A stretch of 27,370 nucleotides of DNA from positions 1 to 27,370 of the forward strand of contig DASTPP010000422.1 of NCBI GenBank assembly GCA_035762175.1, written 5' to 3'. Below are positions 24,209 through 27,370 of this stretch, piece after piece (position 1 is the stretch's first letter; every line of letters starts with the position of its first letter). The notes under the pieces are model-generated. The model did no database searches. It had not been told where the DNA came from and saw nothing but the letters and a program-made list of their open reading frames with translations. The stretch comes from DASTPP01 sp035762175 (GTDB lineage: Bacteria; Myxococcota_A; Polyangia; Polyangiales; Polyangiaceae). Position numbers and translations under genes: made by a program.

Positions 24209-24909
24209 GTTCGTGGCCCTCCGAGGGTCTGCCGGCGATGAAAACAAATGCCGTACCAGGCCCCGTCGAACGCCCGAAGCCCGCGGGCGGCCGGTCGAGC
24301 CCGCGCCGGGCGGCGGTCGCGATCGAGAAAAAGGGTCGTTCGAAAACGCCACAGGGCGTGGCGCGTCGGAGCCTCTGCTTCGTACGCGCGGGGCGCCGCA
24401 AAGGTTCTACCCGGCCGCGCCGGGCGTGCGGGCCAGGGCCGCCACGCTGTCAAGGGGGCCCGCGCAAGGAGTTACTACGTTCGGGCCTTGTCGGCAAAAA
24501 AGTGTCGCGCGCTCGTCGCCGACTCTGGCCCAACCTTCTGCCCTGCCGGTGGGGCCTCTTGGGGGGGGGAACTGGGCCGTGGCGGGGGGCGTACCAAAAG
24601 ATGGGCGCTTTCTCACACCCGAGCACCCGATCGAGCGGTGGGTGAAGAGGAGGCCGGGGGGCGGATCGTCCAAGATGGAGCGCGGGGGCGCTCCAAAATC
24701 GATCGCTCGGCGCCCGCGCGCCGGCGTACTGCGGGCAATCGCGGCCGAAACGGGCTTTCGCCTTCGGGGGCACAGGCTTCGCAGTAAGGCCCGAGCGTGC
24801 AGCGATGCTCGCCGCGCCGGCGCGGGGCGCGCGGGCGTCGAGGCGTACGCCGCCGGGGCTCGCGATGGGCCGGCGGGCGAGGCGACGACCACCAAGCGGA
24901 GGTGATGAG
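24209..24909. other. 701-base gap with no supported gene
   Basis: Composition is more mixed than in the neighbouring genes, with short A runs (24236-24246, 24327-24332, 24496-24501) and no open frame with protein-like content on either strand. One perfect hairpin TGGAGCGC-GGGG-GCGCTCCA (24676-24695) is followed by AAAA. The Shine-Dalgarno GGAGGTGA (24898-24905) for the next gene marks its right edge. It probably holds both divergent promoters; a non-coding RNA is possible but no known family (RNase P, tmRNA, SRP, 6S) could be recognised. Confidence 0.5.
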
Positions 24910-25779
24910 ATGGGCGAAGACGCACTTCGGGTTCGTTTCTGGGGCGTGCGGGGCAGCATTCCGGTGCCGGGGCCCGAGACCGTGGGGGTGGGCGGCAACA
25001 CGGCCTGCGTCGAGGTGTGCGGCGGCGGCAGCCGCGTGGTGCTCGACGCGGGCACGGGGCTGCGGGGCTTGGGCAACGCGCTGGTGGCGGCGGGCGAGCA
25101 CCGCGACGTGACGGTGCTGCTCTCGCACGTGCACTGGGACCACGTGATGGGCCTGCCCTTCTTCACGCCGATCTACATGCCGGGCGTGCAGCTCACGGTG
25201 GCGTCGGGGCCGGCGGGGCGGCAGCCGCTGCGCGAGATCTTGCGGCGGCAGATGAGCGCGCCGATGTTCCCGGTCGACCTGGGCGAGGTGGGGGCGAAGG
25301 TGGTGTGTCGCGAGCTGGCCGAGGGGCGGCCCTTCTCGGTCGGGGCCCTCGAGGTCGAGATGGCGCGGCTGAACCACCCCGACCCGGTGTACGCCTACCG
25401 GGTGAGCTACGGCGGGCGCAGCGTGGTGTTCGCGACCGACACCGAGCACTACGCGTGCGTCGACCCGCGGCTCGCGCGGCTCGCGCGGGGGGCCGATTTG
25501 CTCATCTACGACGCGCAGTACACGCCCGAAGAGTACGCGGGCGAGGCGGGGCCCTCGCGGGTGGGCTGGGGCCACTCGACCTTCGCGGCGGGGGCCGAGC
25601 TCGCGCGGGTGGCGGGCGTCGGCGAGCTTTCGCTCTTTCACCACGACCCGGGCCGGAGCGACGCGGCCGTCGACGCCATCGTCGAGCGGGCGCGGGCGCT
25701 CTTTCCGCGGACCTTCGCGGCGCGGGAGGGGCTCGCCGTCGCCCTCGGCGGCGAGAGCCGGGCCCGCGACGCGGCGTGA
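24910..25779 (+). CDS. MBL-fold metallo-hydrolase
   Basis: A 289-residue metallo-beta-lactamase-fold hydrolase of the RNase Z/PhnP-like branch. It starts with the typical FWGVRGSIPVPGPET (10-24) and VGGNTACVEV (27-36). Metal ligands are HVHWDH (73-78), His156 in LNHP, Asp177 in FATDTEH and His222 in GWGHST. The DAGTGLRGLG strand (46-55) fits the cyclic-nucleotide or RNA phosphodiesterase-like groups, but the substrate is not determined. ATG 24910 has a strong Shine-Dalgarno GGAGGTGA 4 bases upstream. Its stop TGA overlaps a GTG that is a possible alternative start for the next gene. Confidence 0.9.
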   Translation: MGEDALRVRFWGVRGSIPVPGPETVGVGGNTACVEVCGGGSRVVLDAGTGLRGLGNALVAAGEHRDVTVLLSHVHWDHVMGLPFFTPIYMPGVQLTVASGPAGRQPLREILRRQMSAPMFPVDLGEVGAKVVCRELAEGRPFSVGALEVEMARLNHPDPVYAYRVSYGGRSVVFATDTEHYACVDPRLARLARGADLLIYDAQYTPEEYAGEAGPSRVGWGHSTFAAGAELARVAGVGELSLFHHDPGRSDAAVDAIVERARALFPRTFAAREGLAVALGGESRARDAA

Positions 25780-25850
25780 GCGCGCTGGCCTTGGCCCCCG
25801 GCGCGAGCGCGGCGGCCCTCGCCCCGGCCGGTGGTACGCTGGCGGGCGCC

Positions 25851-27308
25851 ATGCGCGACGACCGGCTCTCGCTGCTGCTCGAACTCGGCGCGATCATTCA
25901 CCGCGAGGTCGGGCTCGACGCCCTGCTCGACGCCCTCGCCGACCGCGTCGCCCGCGCCCTCGGGGCCGAGCGGGCGACCATCTTCCTGGTCGACGCGGCG
26001 ACGGGCGAGCTACGGTCGCGGGTGGCGGTGCCGCGCGAGCTGCCCGAGATCCGCCTCTTGCCCGGCCAGGGCCTCGCCGGCGCCGTCGCCGAGAGCGGGC
26101 GGCCCTTGCGCGCGGTCGACCCGGCGTCCGACCCGCGCTGGTGCGGCGAGGTCGATCGGCGCACGGGCTACACGACGCGCAACGTGCTCGCCGTGCCGGT
26201 GCTCGACGCGCGCAAGGCGACGCGGGGCGTCGTGCAGGTCATCAACAAGCTCGAGGGGCCCTTCAACGAGCAGGACGAGCTCTTTCTGTCGACGCTCGCG
26301 GGCCAGATCGCGCTCGCCTTCGAGTGGACGACCCTGCGGCCGGACGGCGCGCCGCGGGGCGTGTGGCTGCGCGGCCCCTACAACCACATCGTCGGCGACT
26401 CGGACGCGATGCAGGCGGTCTACCGCCGGCTCGAGCGCGCCGCCGCGACCGACGCGACGGTGCTGCTGACGGGCGAGACGGGCACGGGCAAGGGGCTGGT
26501 GGCGCGGGCCATTCACGCGAACAGCTTGCGCAGCGGCGGGCCCTTCGGCGTCGTCGACTGCACGACGCTGCCGGGCGGCCTGGTCGAGAGCGAGCTCTTC
26601 GGCTACGAGCGCGGCGCCTTCACGGGGGCCGAGCGGCGCACCCCGGGCCGCGTCGAGGCGGCGCACCGCGGCACGCTCTTTCTCGACGAGATCGGCGAGC
26701 TGCCGCCGCCGGCGCAGGCGAAGCTCCTGCGGCTCTTGCAAGAGCGTCGCTTCGAGCGCGTCGGGGGCCGCGAGACGATCGAGGTCGACGTGCGCATCGT
26801 CGCCGCGACCCACCGCGACTTGGCCGCCGAGGTGGCCGAGGGCCGCTTCCGCAGCGATTTGTACTACCGGCTGCGCGTCGTCGAGATCTCGCTGCCGCCC
26901 CTGCGCGAGCGGGGCGGGGACGAGGTGGTGGCGCTCGCCCGGCACTTTCTGAGCCTGTACGCGCGGCGGCACGGGCGCGAGGGCATCTCGCTGGGGGCCC
27001 CGGCGCTCGCCGCGCTCACGCGGCACCGCTGGCCGGGCAACGTGCGCGAGCTCGAGTTCGCGATCGAGCGGGCCGTGGTGCTCGCCGAGGGGCCGACCAT
27101 CGCGCCCGAGCACCTGGGGCTCGCGCCCGCGGCGGCGCCCGCCGGCCCGTCGGACGGCATCGTGCTGCCCCGGGGCCTGACGCTCGACGAGGCGGCCCGG
27201 CGCTATGCCGAGGCGACGGTCGAGGCGTGCGGGGGCAACCGGACGGAGGCGGCGCGGCGGCTGGGGGTCGGGCGCAACACGCTCGCGCGGAAGGCGCCGC
27301 GGCGGTAG
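25851..27308 (+). CDS. GAF domain sigma-54-dependent transcriptional activator
   Basis: A 485-residue bacterial enhancer-binding protein. GAF domain at about 5-160 (ATIFLVDAATGELRSRVAVP, then NVLAVPVLD and GVVQVINK). AAA+ domain at 178-410 with Walker A GETGTGKG (208-215), sigma-54 contact loop GAFTGA (255-260), Walker B GTLFLDEIG (274-282) and WPGNVREL (394-401). A Fis-type helix-turn-helix lies at 455-480 (GGNRTEAARRLGVGRNTL). It lacks a receiver domain, so a small ligand bound by GAF should control it. ATG 25851 is preferred; GTG 25776, overlapping the upstream stop, would add 25 Ala/Pro-rich residues. The C-terminus ends shortly after the helix-turn-helix and its last codons lie in a 27-base duplication. 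Confidence 0.93.
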   Translation: MRDDRLSLLLELGAIIHREVGLDALLDALADRVARALGAERATIFLVDAATGELRSRVAVPRELPEIRLLPGQGLAGAVAESGRPLRAVDPASDPRWCGEVDRRTGYTTRNVLAVPVLDARKATRGVVQVINKLEGPFNEQDELFLSTLAGQIALAFEWTTLRPDGAPRGVWLRGPYNHIVGDSDAMQAVYRRLERAAATDATVLLTGETGTGKGLVARAIHANSLRSGGPFGVVDCTTLPGGLVESELFGYERGAFTGAERRTPGRVEAAHRGTLFLDEIGELPPPAQAKLLRLLQERRFERVGGRETIEVDVRIVAATHRDLAAEVAEGRFRSDLYYRLRVVEISLPPLRERGGDEVVALARHFLSLYARRHGREGISLGAPALAALTRHRWPGNVRELEFAIERAVVLAEGPTIAPEHLGLAPAAAPAGPSDGIVLPRGLTLDEAARRYAEATVEACGGNRTEAARRLGVGRNTLARKAPRR

Positions 27309-27343
27309 CACGGGGGCTGGGCGCCGCGGCGGTAGCGCGGGGG
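27294..27343. repeat. 27-base tandem duplication across the activator stop codon
   Basis: GCGCCGCGGCGGTAGC followed by (A/G)CGGGGG occurs at 27294-27316 and again at 27321-27343, so the offset is 27 bases. The first copy supplies the last four codons and the TAG of the activator gene. The last 20 bases of the window then repeat GGGGGAGGCG twice. Confidence 0.8.
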
Positions 27344-27370
27344 GGTGCTGGGGGGAGGCGGGGGGAGGCG

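Noticed and set aside
24448..24453. Minus-strand TTGACA as a -35 box
   Set aside because: No acceptable -10 element lies 15-19 bases downstream, and the nearest gene starts more than 200 bases away.
24209..24909. RNase P, tmRNA, SRP or 6S RNA gene
   Set aside because: None of the conserved core sequences of these RNAs could be found on either strand.

Overview
The window is extremely GC-rich (about three quarters G+C by eye, with nearly all third codon positions G or C). Its gene content points to a Myxococcota-type (deltaproteobacterial) bacterium: lipoproteins, an AgmX/PglI-like protein with paired cysteines, a DUF4139 lipoprotein, orphan membrane histidine kinases, a GAF plus sigma-54 activator, and a short RNA-polymerase-independent housekeeping set (ruvB, gpmA, alr). 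No rRNA, tRNA, CRISPR array, complete transposase gene or phage gene was found. The lineage is an inference from gene style, not from a marker gene.

Layout. 115-2040: a DUF218/YdcF membrane protein and an inositol-monophosphatase-family enzyme, facing a 4HBT thioesterase and an exported nicotinamidase-like lipoprotein on the minus strand. 3716-7182: two calcineurin-type metallophosphoesterases separated by a 36-bp tandem repeat, then YjbQ and a SAM hydrolase whose start overlaps the YjbQ stop. 7357-10238: acyl-CoA dehydrogenase, a DUF1269 protein and a lipoprotein with two AgmX/PglI-like domains. 10260-13756: two overlapping membrane histidine kinases, the first canonical and the second with a degenerate ATPase domain. 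13763-17652: ruvB, a rimI-like acetyltransferase on the minus strand carrying an in-frame palindromic insertion, and two tandem nucleotidyltransferases. 17650-17880 is a hairpin-rich element. 17913-21078: gpmA, an unknown minus-strand protein with a possible CYTH-like fold, a 40-bp minisatellite, and alr. 21079-21659 is a non-coding stretch of 21-nt repeats between convergent genes. 21660-24208 (minus): a DUF4139 lipoprotein and a small TPR-like protein. 24209-24909 holds no gene I can support. 24910-27308: an MBL-fold hydrolase followed by a GAF/sigma-54 activator with a Fis-type helix-turn-helix.

Most genes are individually housekeeping or regulatory, and no multi-gene defence or biosynthetic cluster is evident. 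The striking material is at the DNA level: a 141-bp near-palindrome inserted in frame in the acetyltransferase, a 230-bp element bounded by hairpins and an 18-bp inverted repeat, several intergenic minisatellites, and a recurring TTAA tetranucleotide at gene ends that lies one base out of frame in three genes. At protein level the most interesting unit is the overlapping kinase/pseudokinase pair.
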